From NCBI GenBank assembly GCA_026874595.1, contig CM049320.1, positions 43,472,714 through 43,536,713 of the forward strand: a stretch of DNA of 64,000 nucleotides, in the 5' to 3' direction. The DNA comes from Sipunculus nudus (lineage: Eukaryota; Annelida; Sipuncula; Golfingiida; Sipunculidae). Position 1 is the first letter of the stretch, and each line of letters starts with the position of its first letter. The position numbers and the translations under genes were made by a program. This document shows, in pieces, positions 46,060 through 55,938 of this stretch. The notes under the pieces are model-generated. The model was given only the letters and a program-made list of their open reading frames with translations. It searched no databases and was not told the origin of the DNA.

Positions 46060-47390
46060 GTACGTATTCAAGTTTACTTTTCTCAGTTATCCTGTGTGGT
46101 CTCCATGTAAAGTAATAGTACAGGGTACGTATTCAAGTTTACTTTTCTCAATTATCCTGTGTGGTCTCCATGTAAAGTATTGGTACAGCGTACGTATTCA
46201 AGTTTACTTTTCTCAATTATCCTGTGTAGTCTCCATGTAAAGTAATAGTACAGCGTTTGTATTCAAGTTTACTTTTCTCAATTATCCTGTGTAGTCTCCA
46301 TGTAAAGTAATAGTACAGCGTTCGTATTCAAGTTTACTTTTCTCAGTTATTTTGTGTGGTCTCCATGTAAAGTAATAGTACAGGGTACGTATTCAAGTTT
46401 ACTTTTCTCAATTATCCTGTGTGGTCTCCATGTAAAGTATTGGTACAGCGTACGTATTCAAGTTTACTTTTCTCAATTATCCTGTGTAGTCTCCATGTAA
46501 AGTAATAGTACAGCGTTCGTATACAAGTTTACTTTTCTCAATTATCCTGTGTGGTCTCCATGTAAAGTAATAGTACAGCGTACGTATTCAAGTTTACTTT
46601 TCTCAATTATCCTGTGTAGTCTCCATGAAAAGTAATAGTACAGGGTACGTATTCAAGTTTACTTTTCTGGATTATCCTGTGTGGTCTCCATGTAAAGTAT
46701 TGGTACAGCGTACGTATTCAAGTTTACTTTTCTCAATTATCCTGTGTAGTCTCCATGTAAAGTAATAGTACAGCGTTCGTATTCAAGTTTACTTTTCTCA
46801 ATTATCCTGTGTGGTCTCCATGTAAAGTAATAGTACAGCGTACGTATTCAAGTTTACTTTTCTCAATTATCCTGTGTAGTCTCCATGTAAAGTAATAGTA
46901 CAGCGTACATATTCAAGTTTACTTTTCTCAATTATCCTGTGTGGTCTCCATGTAAAGTAATAGTACAGCGTACGTATTCAAGTTTACTTTTCTCAATTAT
47001 CCTGTGTAGTCTCCATGAAAAGTAATAGTACAGGGTACGTATTCAAGTTTACTTTTCTGGATTATCCTGTGTGGTCTCCATGTAAAGTATTGGTACAGCG
47101 TACGTATTCAAGTTTACTTTTCTCAATTATCCTGTGTAGTCTCCATGTAAAGTAATAGTACAGCGTTCGTATTCAAGTTTACTTTTCTCAATTATCCTGT
47201 GTGGTCTCCATGTAAAGTAATAGTACAGCGTACGTATTCAAGTTTACTTTTCTCAATTATCCTGTGTAGTCTCCATGTAAAGTAATAGTACAGCGTACAT
47301 ATTCAAGTTTACTTTTCTCAATTATCCTGTGTAGTCTCCATGTAAAGTAATAGTACAGCGTACATATTCAAGTTTACTCTTTTCCATTTA
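46046..47390 (+). repeat. 65-bp tandem array of the exon 15 donor
   Basis: About 21 units, period 65 bp: AGTACAGCGTACGTATTCAA plus GTTTACTTTTCTCAATTATCCTGTGTrGTCTCCATGTAAAGTAAT. Each repeats the junction AGTACAG(C/G)|GTACGT, with variants GTTCGT, GTTTGT and GTACAT. Units 10-15 and 16-21 share the same order of variants, so a block of about 390 bp was duplicated. Confidence 0.94.
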
Positions 47391-48099
47391 CCTGTACTGT
47401 CCAGGGTTGGGGCAATAACATGGTAATTGTGATTAATTACATTTACAATTAAATCAAAATTGTATGATAACAGCTACAATTGTGATTACATGAAATATCA
47501 GTATAATTGACCACAATTATGATTAATTTGACATGTAATCATGATTAAGTTTTTATAATTAAAAAATAACACAAAAAGTATTATATTCTTTATTTATATG
47601 TCAATTAAAGGGATATGTAGTTAAAGTAAATATCACCTGTGAGTTTATGAGAAGCAGCACCTGTGTGGAAGAAAGATTTTTCCTGCAACAATTACTGGTG
47701 CTGATACTCTTTATTAATATGTTACTTCAAAGGTAGGTTTATGAATGTATGCTAAAGTCAGTGAAATGTCTCATGTAAATGCTTACTTGATATGCTAGAT
47801 ACTTTTGATAAACATTGGTTTTTGAAACTGACATACATACATTCTCTGCATCTGAAATATGAAACTATGTTAGCAACTTAAAGAATCTTACAGAAAGAAG
47901 TCAATAGTTTTATTTATGACACTAAGATTTATTACCAGATTTTATGTATATCCTTAAATCAATATACCTTTTTTCAGTTAAATAGTACAGAGATACACTA
48001 TTGCTGTCCTGCTGTAACAGTCCAGTAAAAACAAGGATGGGACACTTTCCTATTCTGTGGGTGTCCATGTCATGATACCCATTGTTCAAGGTTCCTTTA
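47391..48099. other. Intron 15: AT-rich palindromic stretch and plain intron
   Basis: 47400-47560 is rich in inverted AATTGTGATTAATTAC/GTAATCATGATTA-like words after CCAGGGTTGGGGCAATAAC; it may be a decayed transposon end, but no matching second terminus was found. The rest shows nothing. Confidence 0.35.
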
Positions 48100-48854
48100 A
48101 TTCAGCTGAGCATCATGGGCCATGGGCCACTTGTTGTCTCCCCCCCCCTCCCCCCACCCCCCTTCAGGGGAGACGTTGTTTTCAGTGCCATCATTTGTCA
48201 TCATCAGTAGGATATCTTGTGAAGGCAATAACTTTTGAAGGGCTGCATATTTTCCTTCAAAAGTTTAAACACTCATTGTTCATCAAAAAATTGTGGAATT
48301 CGAAACTGGGTGACCTTGACCATCATCTTCAAGGTCAAATTTGCCGAAATGTGAAATTTTTGTGAACCTCATAACTTTTGAAGTATTTATCATTTTGTCC
48401 TAATTTGGTACACCAATTGTTCCTTCCAAGGTCTAGGGAGGAGTTCAAAACCTTGTGACCTTGACCAGGATCTTTAAGGTCAAATTGGCCCAATTATAGT
48501 TATTGTCTTGTGAACGGACTAACTTATGAAGGGCTGCATATTTTCCTCCAAAATTTTAACACTCATTGATTCTACCAAAATCTCAGAGGAGTTTGACACC
48601 GGGTGACCTTGACCATCATCTTCAAGGTCAAATCTGCCAAAATGTCATTACTTTTGAATTATTTAACATTTTGTCCTCAAATTTGACACACCAGTTCTTT
48701 CTGCCAAATCTCATGGGAGTTTGAAAAGTGGTGACCTTTCAGGTCAAATCTGCTGAAATCTAGAATCATTGTTTTGAGATAAAACTAATGTTTGTGGATA
48801 GTCCATAAGGGGGACATTTATATCTTTTTGCACTGAAATAGAAAGCTATTCTAG
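48100..48854 (+). mobile_element. Family E Helitron-like element, after a family C 3' end
   Basis: 48100-48133 is a lone family C 3' end (TTCAGCTGAGCATCATGGGCC...CACTTG). Directly after it, TTGTCTCCCC...CAGGGGAGAC at 48134 starts another element with a foldback. Its core has repeats of about 215 bp with GGGTGACCTTGACC and TTCAAGGTCAAAT. It ends with a hairpin AATAG-AAAG-CTATT followed by CTAG before T at 48854. The second subterminal repeat (GGGGGAC) is decayed. Confidence 0.6.
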
Positions 48855-49879
48855 TTGACATATTATTTGTTTTCATACCCATCATCTGTTGTTGCCATTG
48901 TTGACAGTCTTTGTCAAACTGCAAAATTTTAGGATTATTATACGCTTCATCAGCAGCAGTTACACTATGCTCATGTATTCACTCCGCAGTAACTCCTGCA
49001 CATAACAGCGGTTATCTGTATGATTTAGCTACCAGGCGGTGCTGTCTCTGTGGAATTCCTTACTGTTTAATATTAAATCAATCAGTTGCAGGTATCTAAA
49101 ATCAAATGTTCTTGGAGGTGCTGGTTAATTTCTACTGTGGTTGAAAGTGCTTGTTGGCACAGACTTTAACCACCCCAATTGGAATACGCATGATGCAATA
49201 GTTACCTTTCATGACAGTCTCTGTACTAACTTGCTGGTGTGGCCTGAGTTCAGTTATCCCCCAGTGTTTGCAAATTTCCTCTTTAGCAGTGCCACACAAT
49301 GAGCTCCACATGGGCGCAGCCATCTTTGTTTACAAGCTGAGCCAAACAGATTTTGTTTACAGAGCATTCGGTTCGCTGGGTGTTTACCAATAATCCCCTG
49401 GTGGCAAAACCTGTAGAATCCTTCCATTTCTCACAGTGTGTGACTGGAAGGTCCCGGGAGGTCACACGCTGTGTTCAGAGCGTAGGATTATTATTACCTC
49501 TATAACCTCTGAAGTTGCTTTTGCCGTATATTTACAGAAGAGTTTGAAAAACTGGTGACCTACAAGGCCAAATCAGCCGAATCATAGTTCATCATCTTTA
49601 GGGTTCTTGTGAACATGATAACTTCTATTTTGTCCCAAATTTGATTGACCAAATGTTTCAATCAAGTTCTCAGTGTATTGCAAAACTGATGATCTTGACA
49701 CTGCCTGCACATGTGTGACCCATGACTGACAAGGAACCCTGTTGACTGTGGTGTCAGAAGGTGAAGATTACATCTTAAATTTATCTCAGTATGGCTTTCA
49801 GATTATAACAGTCCGGTTGTGAATGTTAGGCTAAAATAGCCTGCAGGTCATTTGAGCATCATGATCCATGGGTAATAAT
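48855..49879. other. Intron 15, mainly unrecognised
   Basis: Apart from the possible minus-strand coding remnant at 49132-49323 and a weak family C-like 3' end near 49851-49875 (TTTGAGCATCATGATCCATGG), nothing was recognised. Confidence 0.45.
49132..49323 (-). pseudogene. Possible RecQ-type helicase N-terminal remnant
   Basis: A 63-codon minus-strand frame reads AKEEICKHWGITELRPHQ, then ETVMKGNYCIMRIPIGVVK. The order 'F/W-G-...-LRPxQ...G.d.....PTG.GKS' is what RecQ-family helicases show at the Q motif and Walker A. Here the Walker-like part is IPIGVVK, lacking the GKS residues, and no helicase continuation follows. The resemblance rests on a few residues and may be chance; if real, it is a broken fragment in the perlecan intron on the opposite strand. 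Confidence 0.25.
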
Positions 49880-50095
49880 TTTTAATCTGAGACTCTCTAA
49901 GCAGTGAGAATCTATGAGTAATGAGAAACTCTAAGGAGTGAAAGAATATCTAAGCAGTGAGAATCTATGCAGTGAGAATCTCTGAGCAGTGAGTAACTCT
50001 TAGCAGTGAGAATCTCTGAGCAGTGAGAATCTATACAGTGAGAATCTCTGAGCAGTGAGAATCTATACAGTGAGAATCTCTGAGCAGTGAGCTAC
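49880..50095. repeat. About 20-bp tandem repeat
   Basis: About ten units of GAATCTCTGAGCAGTGA with variants (GAATCTATGCAGTGA, GAAACTCTAAGGAGTGA). Irregular 17-21 bp period. Intronic, not at a splice site. Confidence 0.85.
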
Positions 50096-50254
50096 TGACC
50101 TGTTTGCATCCAGGTGGGAAATGAGTAAGTAGGAGAATGTTCCTAAGTAACCTTGCCATTTATTTTCGTGTTAAATCTGATTCAGTAAGCAGTCAGTACA
50201 AAAGCATAGGTGTACTGTACTCACTTTCAGTTTGTTATCTTGTTTTGATTTAAG

Positions 50255-50350
50255 GGCGATCACGGCCGCCTACAGATGGGGGAGGAGTCAGAGAACAAGT
50301 CAAAGTTGTGAATGTTGGGGACCGTGTAGAAATGAGCTGTCAGGTGAAGG
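50255..50350 (+). CDS. HSPG2: Perlecan exon 16: N-terminal part of Ig10
   Basis: RRSRPPTDGGGVREQVKVVN, first Cys in VEMSCQVKG. Phase 1-1; acceptor GATTTAAG, donor GTGAGC. Same intron position (between first Cys and Trp) as in Ig7. The acceptor tract is short, so the exact start is somewhat less certain than for the other exons. Confidence 0.87.
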
Positions 50351-50371
50351 GTGAGCCATTACAGTATGAGA

Positions 50372-50530
50372 TAATTTATGTAGATTTAAGCTATCAGTGA
50401 AATATGTAGATTTAAGCTGTTACTGAGATATGTAGATTTATACTGTCAGTGAGATATGTAGATTTAAACTGTGAGTGAGATATGTAGATTTAAAATGTTA
50501 GTGAGATATGAAGCTTTAAGCTGTTAATGA
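50372..50530. repeat. About 32-bp tandem repeat in intron 16
   Basis: Five units of ATATGTAGATTTAAGCTGT plus nAGTGAG with decay at the ends. Begins about 20 bp after the exon 16 donor but does not include it. Confidence 0.85.
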
Positions 50531-50724
50531 CTTGCCATTTGATTAGATCTAGCTTACATGTTTGGGGCATAATAATACATTCTTCAGCAAGGGAAAAGTT
50601 TAAGTGTAGATGTGTAGACTTATTAAAAAGTAATCACAGAAAGCAGGGGGACATTTGTGTTGGAGTGGGACTACAGCTATGCCCTGGACTCTGTTGAGAC
50701 TGATTTTAGATGTTGTCTTTACAG

Positions 50725-50904
50725 GGACTCCCAAGCCTGTTTTAACATGGCAGAAACGTGATGGTGAGCTGCCAGCTGGCTCAGAATTATCAGGAAATAC
50801 ACTTATCATTCCTAAAGTCCAGACAGGCGATGCTGGCACATACATCTGTGTGGCTACCAATATCATCGGATCTGTATTTGCTCAAATTTCATTGATTGTT
50901 GAAG
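50725..50904 (+). CDS. HSPG2: Perlecan exon 17: C-terminal part of Ig10
   Basis: TPKPVLTWQKRDGELPAG (Trp), NTLIIPKVQTGDAG, second Cys in TYICVATNIIGSVFAQ, last strand ISLIVEG. Phase 1-1, donor GTAAAT. The last 27 nt of the exon and its donor are duplicated 47 bp downstream. Confidence 0.94.
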
Positions 50905-50971
50905 GTAAATTTACATGTTACATGTTGCTCAAATTTCATTGATTGTTGAAGGTAAATTTACATGTTATATT
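50878..50971 (+). repeat. 47-bp direct duplication over the exon 17 donor
   Basis: TTGCTCAAATTTCATTGATT plus GTTGAAGGTAAATTTACATG occurs at 50878 and 50925. The repeat spans 27 exon bases, the donor and the start of the intron, so an intact second donor lies at 50952. Using it would add 47 nt and hit TGA. Confidence 0.95.
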
Positions 50972-51645
50972 ATCTTTTAAACTTTCTCAGTTTACAGTTT
51001 CACCTAGATGTCATTTTTCAACCCCTGTGCAATCACAGTGGGTTTTCCTATATTGTAATATTTTATCTAAAATTGTTGTCTTGTATTATGTCAGAAAATT
51101 TATGCGGAAATACATTTTTCATGCCAATGCCATAAACATATATATATAAACACAATGTTTCTATAAGAAGGATATATTAATGCATGCCAAGGTCATAAAA
51201 CATCATTCCCACAATATGTTTGTAAAAGGGCAGTGTTGAAGTCAGGTCACGACCCTTCAAGGCCGAGGCGGAGTCTTTGCCTTCCTAGGTAAGCCTCGAG
51301 GTCAAAACCAGTCTCAAGATGGACCTCCAACACTGGTAAAAGGAACATTAAATGTATGCCAGGGACATGAAATATATCACATGAAACATGATATGTCTGT
51401 AAGAAGAACATTTCTGTGCATATCAGGGGCATGAACTATCTCACAATTCATACAGTTTGTTTGTTATATTAACACTGCAGAGCATGTCAAGTCCATCAGT
51501 ATTTCTAAGTTCACACAAACTTTTTATAACAGGAACTTTGCATGCATGCCTATTAAGGCAATGTGCTGAAAAATATGCCTGAAAAAAAAAATATATATGT
51601 ATATGTTTTTAACATGGCCATTACAATAAATGTTTCATTGTACAG
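50972..51645. other. Intron 17, no clear features
   Basis: Loose repetition of a phrase with ATGCCAGGGACATGAA/ATGCCAAGGTCATAAA (51180-51440); otherwise nothing. Ends TTCATTGTACAG. Confidence 0.5.
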
Positions 51646-51778
51646 GGAGGCCCTATATCCCCGTCAAGAAACAAGAACGTTTAGCTTCCATTGGTAGTCA
51701 GGTGACCCTGGAATGTCAGGCGTATGGAAACCCTCTACCAAGGGTTCGATGGAGTAAGCGTGGGGGACCTCTTCCAAG
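51646..51778 (+). CDS. HSPG2: Perlecan exon 18: N-terminal half of Ig11
   Basis: RPYIPVKKQERLASIGSQ, first Cys in VTLECQAYGNPLP, Trp in RVRWSKRGGPLP. Phase 1 in, phase 2 out at GTAATA. This is the last Ig before the laminin G domain. Confidence 0.93.
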
Positions 51779-51920
51779 GTAATATTTTTTAGACTGATAA
51801 ATTACATTAGTTATTTCAGCATCGGAGGAGGGCTTTGTTTTTCATGTCTCCAGCTTGTATTCTAATCATGAATACTTTTTGTGTTGATTTGCTCCGATCA
51901 ATTTGTTAATATCTTCCATA

Positions 51921-53245
51921 TTTAGCTCACCTGACTATTAGTCATCTGAGCTTTAGTAATGGTCCATTGTCCATCGTGCTGTCCGACTGTCTAATCATCT
52001 GTCTGTCCGTCTGTCTGTCCTTCCGTTCACGCAAATCATAACCACTGAATCTAGAATCTTCTAACTTGACACCCTAAGAGATCCGTGTAAAATCTCCTTG
52101 GACACCTGAAATAAGGTCTCTGTTACCCATATCTTCTGAGCTATGGGGCTCAGAATTACCCCCAGAATAATTAAAAATTTGATACAAAAGCTTCACTATC
52201 TGAACAACTAATGTATTGATCACCCTGATTCTATGCATGCATATTGATCATTGTGTGTTCCATCAGTTCCTGCAAACTGGTTGCACCATCTATATTTTTT
52301 CTTATTTTTACTCATTTTGATCTCTATTTTTGAGACCTTCAAAGATGTGGTTGTGTGTTAACAGGGCACAATTGTAACCATTGGACCCTAGAATCCTTTA
52401 ACTTGACGTCCAAGGCGGCCCCTGAAAAATCTCATAGGAAACCTGAAATTAAGTCTCTGTTACCCATATCCTCTGAGCTCTGAACCCCCCCGAGTAATTA
52501 AATATTTGATACAAAAGCCTCACTATCAGAACAAATAATGCATTGATCACCATGACTCTTTGGATGCATATTGATCATGGAGTTTTCATGTTTTCATGTG
52601 CCACCTGGATTTTTTCTAATTTTTACTCATTTTGTTCTCTATTTTTTTGAGACCTTCAAAGATGTGGTCTCTGTTAACAGAGCACAAATCATAACCAGTA
52701 GACCTAGAATCTTCTAACATGGCATCCTCAGAGATCCGTGAAAAATCTCCATGGAAACTTGGTGTTAAGTCTGTTACCCATATCCTCCGCGCATTGGGGC
52801 TCAGAAGAGCCCCGCCAGAATAATTTAAAATTTGATACATAAGCTTCACTATCTGAACAACTGATGCATTGATCACCATGAATCTTAAATGCATCCATTA
52901 GATCATGTAGTGTTTCATCAGTTGCTGCAGACTGGTGGCACAATCTGTATTTTTTTTCAGATTTTACACTTTTTTTCTTTATTTTGAAGACTTTCAAAGA
53001 AGCAGTTGTCAGTTAACAGGGCACAAATCGTAACCATTAGTCCTGGAATCTTCTGACTTGACATCCAGAGAGGTCCATTAAAAATCTCCTTGGAAACCTG
53101 AAATTAGGTCTCTGTTATCCATATCCTCTGAGCTATGCTTCAGTTGAATTGGGATACCACTTACAAAATTCATCATTCAGATGATAAAATTCCTTTTGTA
53201 AATGTCTTTCTACTCAGCTGAGTGTCATGACCCCTGGGTCACTTG
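51921..53245 (+). mobile_element. Family C element, short form (C9)
   Basis: TTTAGCTCACCTGACTATTA with foldback partner AGTCATCTGAGCT and a CTGTCCGT tract. The core has three repeats of 310-370 bp (GTTAACAGGGCACAA, CTAGAATCTTCTAACTTGAC, ATACAAAAGCyTCACTATC). It ends CTCAGCTGAGTGTCATGACCCCTGGGTCACTTG. It serves as the reference for the interrupted copy at 3411-7922. Confidence 0.75.
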
Positions 53246-53512
53246 TTCAGAAACGTTAACCCTTTATCAGGTCAGAGGATGAAGCCTGTTTAAAGGGGAT
53301 AGGTCTTGCACAGATCTTGGGACACTACAGCATCCCAGAACTGTCTTGCATGGCATTTTTTATGAAACACAGGAACGTCAGAGACATAGCTTTAGGTTGA
53401 GTTAAGTGGTTAGAGTCTTATATACTAAACATTCACTACCGGCAATGATGTTGTTAACATGAACACTGTATAACATCAGTATTTATACAAGGAGGAACTG
53501 GTTTTGTTTCAG
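53246..53512. other. End of intron 18
   Basis: Nothing recognised; ends GGTTTTGTTTCAG. Confidence 0.5.
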
Positions 53513-53640
53513 TGAACATACCGTCCGCAATGGTATACTTGTCATTCCGTCCATGAAGGCTGAGGATGTTGGTGAATATGTTTGTACAGCAGAGAATCAA
53601 ATTGGCACAACAGAGGCAGTCATTGTGCTTAAAACTGGAG
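53513..53640 (+). CDS. HSPG2: Perlecan exon 19: C-terminal half of Ig11
   Basis: EHTVRNGILVIPSMKAEDVG, second Cys in EYVCTAENQIGTTEA, last strand VIVLKTG. Phase 2 in, phase 1 out at GTAATA. Closes the Ig region. Confidence 0.93.
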
Positions 53641-54168
53641 GTAATATATAAATTGTTGAGCAGATTGACTGAGTCAACCACAGTGATGCAATACGGCTGA
53701 ATGAGGCACAGTTGTCTCTGTCCTTTTTCTTCTTTGATGAATTCTTTGGTACATCTCTTTCTTTAAACTTACCTTTCAGACTTTATTTTTGGAAGATAAT
53801 AAATTCTCCAAAACTAAGGAACACACAAATGTTTCCATTATAGACTCATTGTTCCTAAACTGTAAAAAAATTACAGATGGTGTCAGAATATTGTGAGTCG
53901 TGTTTGAAATATCTTGAATGTTTTTCACTTAACAAAACAAGAGGCATCATCAGCATTCCTCACACTCTTATTTATATTTACACCCTCAGCAGGTATTGCT
54001 GTATTATATAATAAGTCATCAATACTGTGCAAGATTATAGCTGCTAGATAATCAAAGTTAAATGGCAGGACAATTATGTATATCATTTTCATCAGAAAGT
54101 AATGAATGTTTTGTATGTAAGTTATCTCCTTATGGGCTCACCTGACTAATGGCTGTTTTCTGTTTCAG
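53641..54168. other. Intron 19, no features seen
   Basis: AT-rich, no repeats recognised. Confidence 0.5.
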
Positions 54169-54282
54169 TCCTTGTGCCGTACTTTCAGCAGGATCCCAAC
54201 TCCTATATGAACTATCAAACACTTCATGATGCATATCTGGATTTTGACATTGAGATGTCCTTCAACCCACAGGTTACAGATG
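54169..54282 (+). CDS. HSPG2: Perlecan exon 20: start of laminin G domain LG1
   Basis: VLVPYFQQDPNSYMNYQTLH then AYLDFDIEMSFNPQVTDG. The 'PYF.Q.P.SY...L.DAY..F.I...F.P...DG' run is the first beta strands of perlecan LG1 and marks the start of domain V. Phase 1-1; acceptor TTCTGTTTCAG, donor GTAAGG. Confidence 0.94.
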
Positions 54283-54673
54283 GTAAGGCCCTTGCCATAA
54301 TGTGTTATCTCTAATGACTCTCCGCTGAACACTTTTTGTGGTGACTTTTCAACTCTAATGACTGGGAAGATTGATGTAAGAACCAGTAACAAATCCCTGT
54401 ATTTAGATCCTAGAGTATGTTACAGTCTCAATCATGTTTGCTCTGACTACAGCAGAATGAGGAGTGTCAATATCTCCATTATCCTTTACTCCTTCTGATT
54501 ATTTATTTTTGATAGATTTACACTGGTGTTCTCCCCGGGAAATTTGTTTGGTAATCATTAAATTAATTTTAAATGACAGTAAATACAGCTGGAAATATGT
54601 AGGGATAATCATATGAAATGTGTCCTGTTAATTTCAAATGATATGTCATGTTGAATTTTGTTCTTCCCTACAG
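54283..54673. other. Intron 20, no features seen
   Basis: AT-rich; ends TTCTTCCCTACAG. Confidence 0.5.
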
Positions 54674-54853
54674 GCCTGATGCTGTATAACGGTCGTGTGA
54701 ATCAGGACACAGGAGATTTTGTGTCGTTTGGCATGAGAAACAGCTGTGCTGAGTTCCGTTTTGACATGGGCTCAGGTCCAGCTATCATTCAGAGTGAACC
54801 AATCAACCTGCAGGAGTGGCACAATGTCCGGCTCCGCAGAGACCGACAGAAAG
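54674..54853 (+). CDS. HSPG2: Perlecan exon 21: middle of LG1
   Basis: GLMLYNGRVNQDTGDFVSFG (the LamG 'DGLLLYNG' strand), AEFRFDMGSGPAIIQS, then LQEWHNVRLRRDRQKG (the LamG 'W H x V x x x R' strand). Phase 1-1; donor GTGAGC. Full agreement with a LamG fold. Confidence 0.95.
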
Positions 54854-54856
54854 GTG

Positions 54857-55345
54857 AGCAGGAATAACAATTAACACCACGTCACCTGTAGCTGTCATTT
54901 GATAAACAGCAGGAATAACATTAAACACCACGTCACCTGTAGCAGACCTGCCAACTAGTCCAATTTAATCGTACTTAGTCCGATTTTTAAGATTTTTGGC
55001 AGGAGAAAATTGTATTTGTACGATTTTTTAATATTCTGGGAAAAGAAATTCATTCTGCTAATCAAAAGATTTCCTGTCAGTATATTCTGATCGAACTTCA
55101 TGTGTTCAAATTGTCAATCATTAATTCCATAACCTCATTAATCCTGAGCGGTTAAAACTCGATCTATTGTAGCTTTTACTCATCTGTGGCGCTCGCATTG
55201 AGTAAGATTTCCAACTTTCAAATGTTGGCAGGTCTGCTGTAGCTGCAATTTGATAAACAGCACGAACAGCAATAAACAACACATCACCTGTAGCTGCCAT
55301 TTGATAAACAACAGGAATAACAATAATTACCACGTCAGATATCAA
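54857..55345. repeat. About 62-bp tandem repeat downstream of the exon 21 donor
   Basis: AGCAGGAATAACAATTAACA plus CCACGTCACCTGTAGCTGyCATTTGATAAAC recurs about four times. It starts 3 bp after the donor GTG, but copies read CAGCAGG, so the donor itself is not copied. One unit is interrupted by the element at 54943-55236. Confidence 0.85.
54943..55236. mobile_element. MITE with CAGACCTGCCAA terminal inverted repeats
   Basis: Starts CAGACCTGCCAAC and ends with TTGGCAGGTCTG, 294 bp. CTGTAG flanks both sides (54937-54942 and 55237-55242); the neighbouring intact tandem unit has a single CTGTAG, so this is a target duplication of 6 bp (or 8 bp with one mismatch if the ends are trimmed). CAG...CTG ends resemble hAT elements, but the superfamily is not certain. 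Confidence 0.85.
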
Positions 55346-55417
55346 AATTGTGAAAAAAGAGTAATAAAGAAATAGGTACCTAATAACCCAAGTACCTTGA
55401 CCACACTGCTGTGTAAC

Positions 55418-55578
55418 GCAGGTTGTGTCTGGCTGAGGATCATGATTAATGTTACTTATCATATATATCAATTTAATCTTGCAGGTTTTATGTATGTCAG
55501 GTTATGTCTGGCTGAGGATCATGATTAACATTAATAATCATATATATCAATTTAAACTTGTAGGTTTTATGTACATCG
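55418..55578 (+). repeat. 79-bp direct duplication over the exon 22 acceptor
   Basis: CAGGTTrTGTCTGGCTGAGG ... CATATATATCAATTTAA.CTTG.AGGTTTTATGTA occurs twice, 79 bp apart. The upstream copy has a complete acceptor AATCTTGCAG|GTTTTATGTA at 55484, the downstream copy is the true AAACTTGTAG|GTTTTATGTA at 55563. Starting at the decoy reaches TAA after about 14 codons. Confidence 0.93.
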
Positions 55579-55710
55579 ATGGCAAACAGTATGAAGGAAA
55601 ATCACAAGGGGAGTTTGCTGGACTGGACCTTGATGGTGACCTCTACCTTGGAGGGTATCCTGATTACGAAGCACTTCCTAAAACCACATCATTCTCAGAA
55701 GGATACTCAG
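55564..55710 (+). CDS. HSPG2: Perlecan exon 22: C-terminal part of LG1
   Basis: FMYIDGKQYEGKSQGEFAGL, DLDGDLYLGGYPDYEALPKT (the LamG 'YLGG.P' motif), then SFSEGYSG. Phase 1-1, donor GTAAAA. The true acceptor is the downstream copy of a duplicated site, chosen because it joins exon 21 as RQKGFMYIDG. Confidence 0.94.
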
Positions 55711-55938
55711 GTAAAAAACACACAGCCAGAAATGCTCATTTGCTTAACACATTTATTGCTGAGCCAAATATTCCCCCAGTTCCAGGGCCTGCAACAGTCT
55801 CAGGGAAAATCAGGGAGAGTCACTTCTAGGTGTGGATTTGCTGATAATGAGGGTGTGAAGTCCACCTGGTCCAAGGGCCATAAAACCAGGGGGAGGTGTT
55901 ATGCATGGAAGGAAGACATGACCCAGTAAATTAGCTAA
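55711..55938. other. Start of intron 22
   Basis: No feature recognised. An open frame continues past the donor for some 35 codons but carries no LamG sequence. Confidence 0.5.

Noticed and set aside
47400..47560. hAT transposon starting CCAGGGTTGGGGCAATAAC
   Set aside because: Only one possible terminus and AT-rich palindromic words; no matching end or target duplication found.
55579..55929. 116-codon frame overlapping exon 22
   Set aside because: Wrong frame of the LG1 exon; the true frame gives YLGGYPDYEALP.
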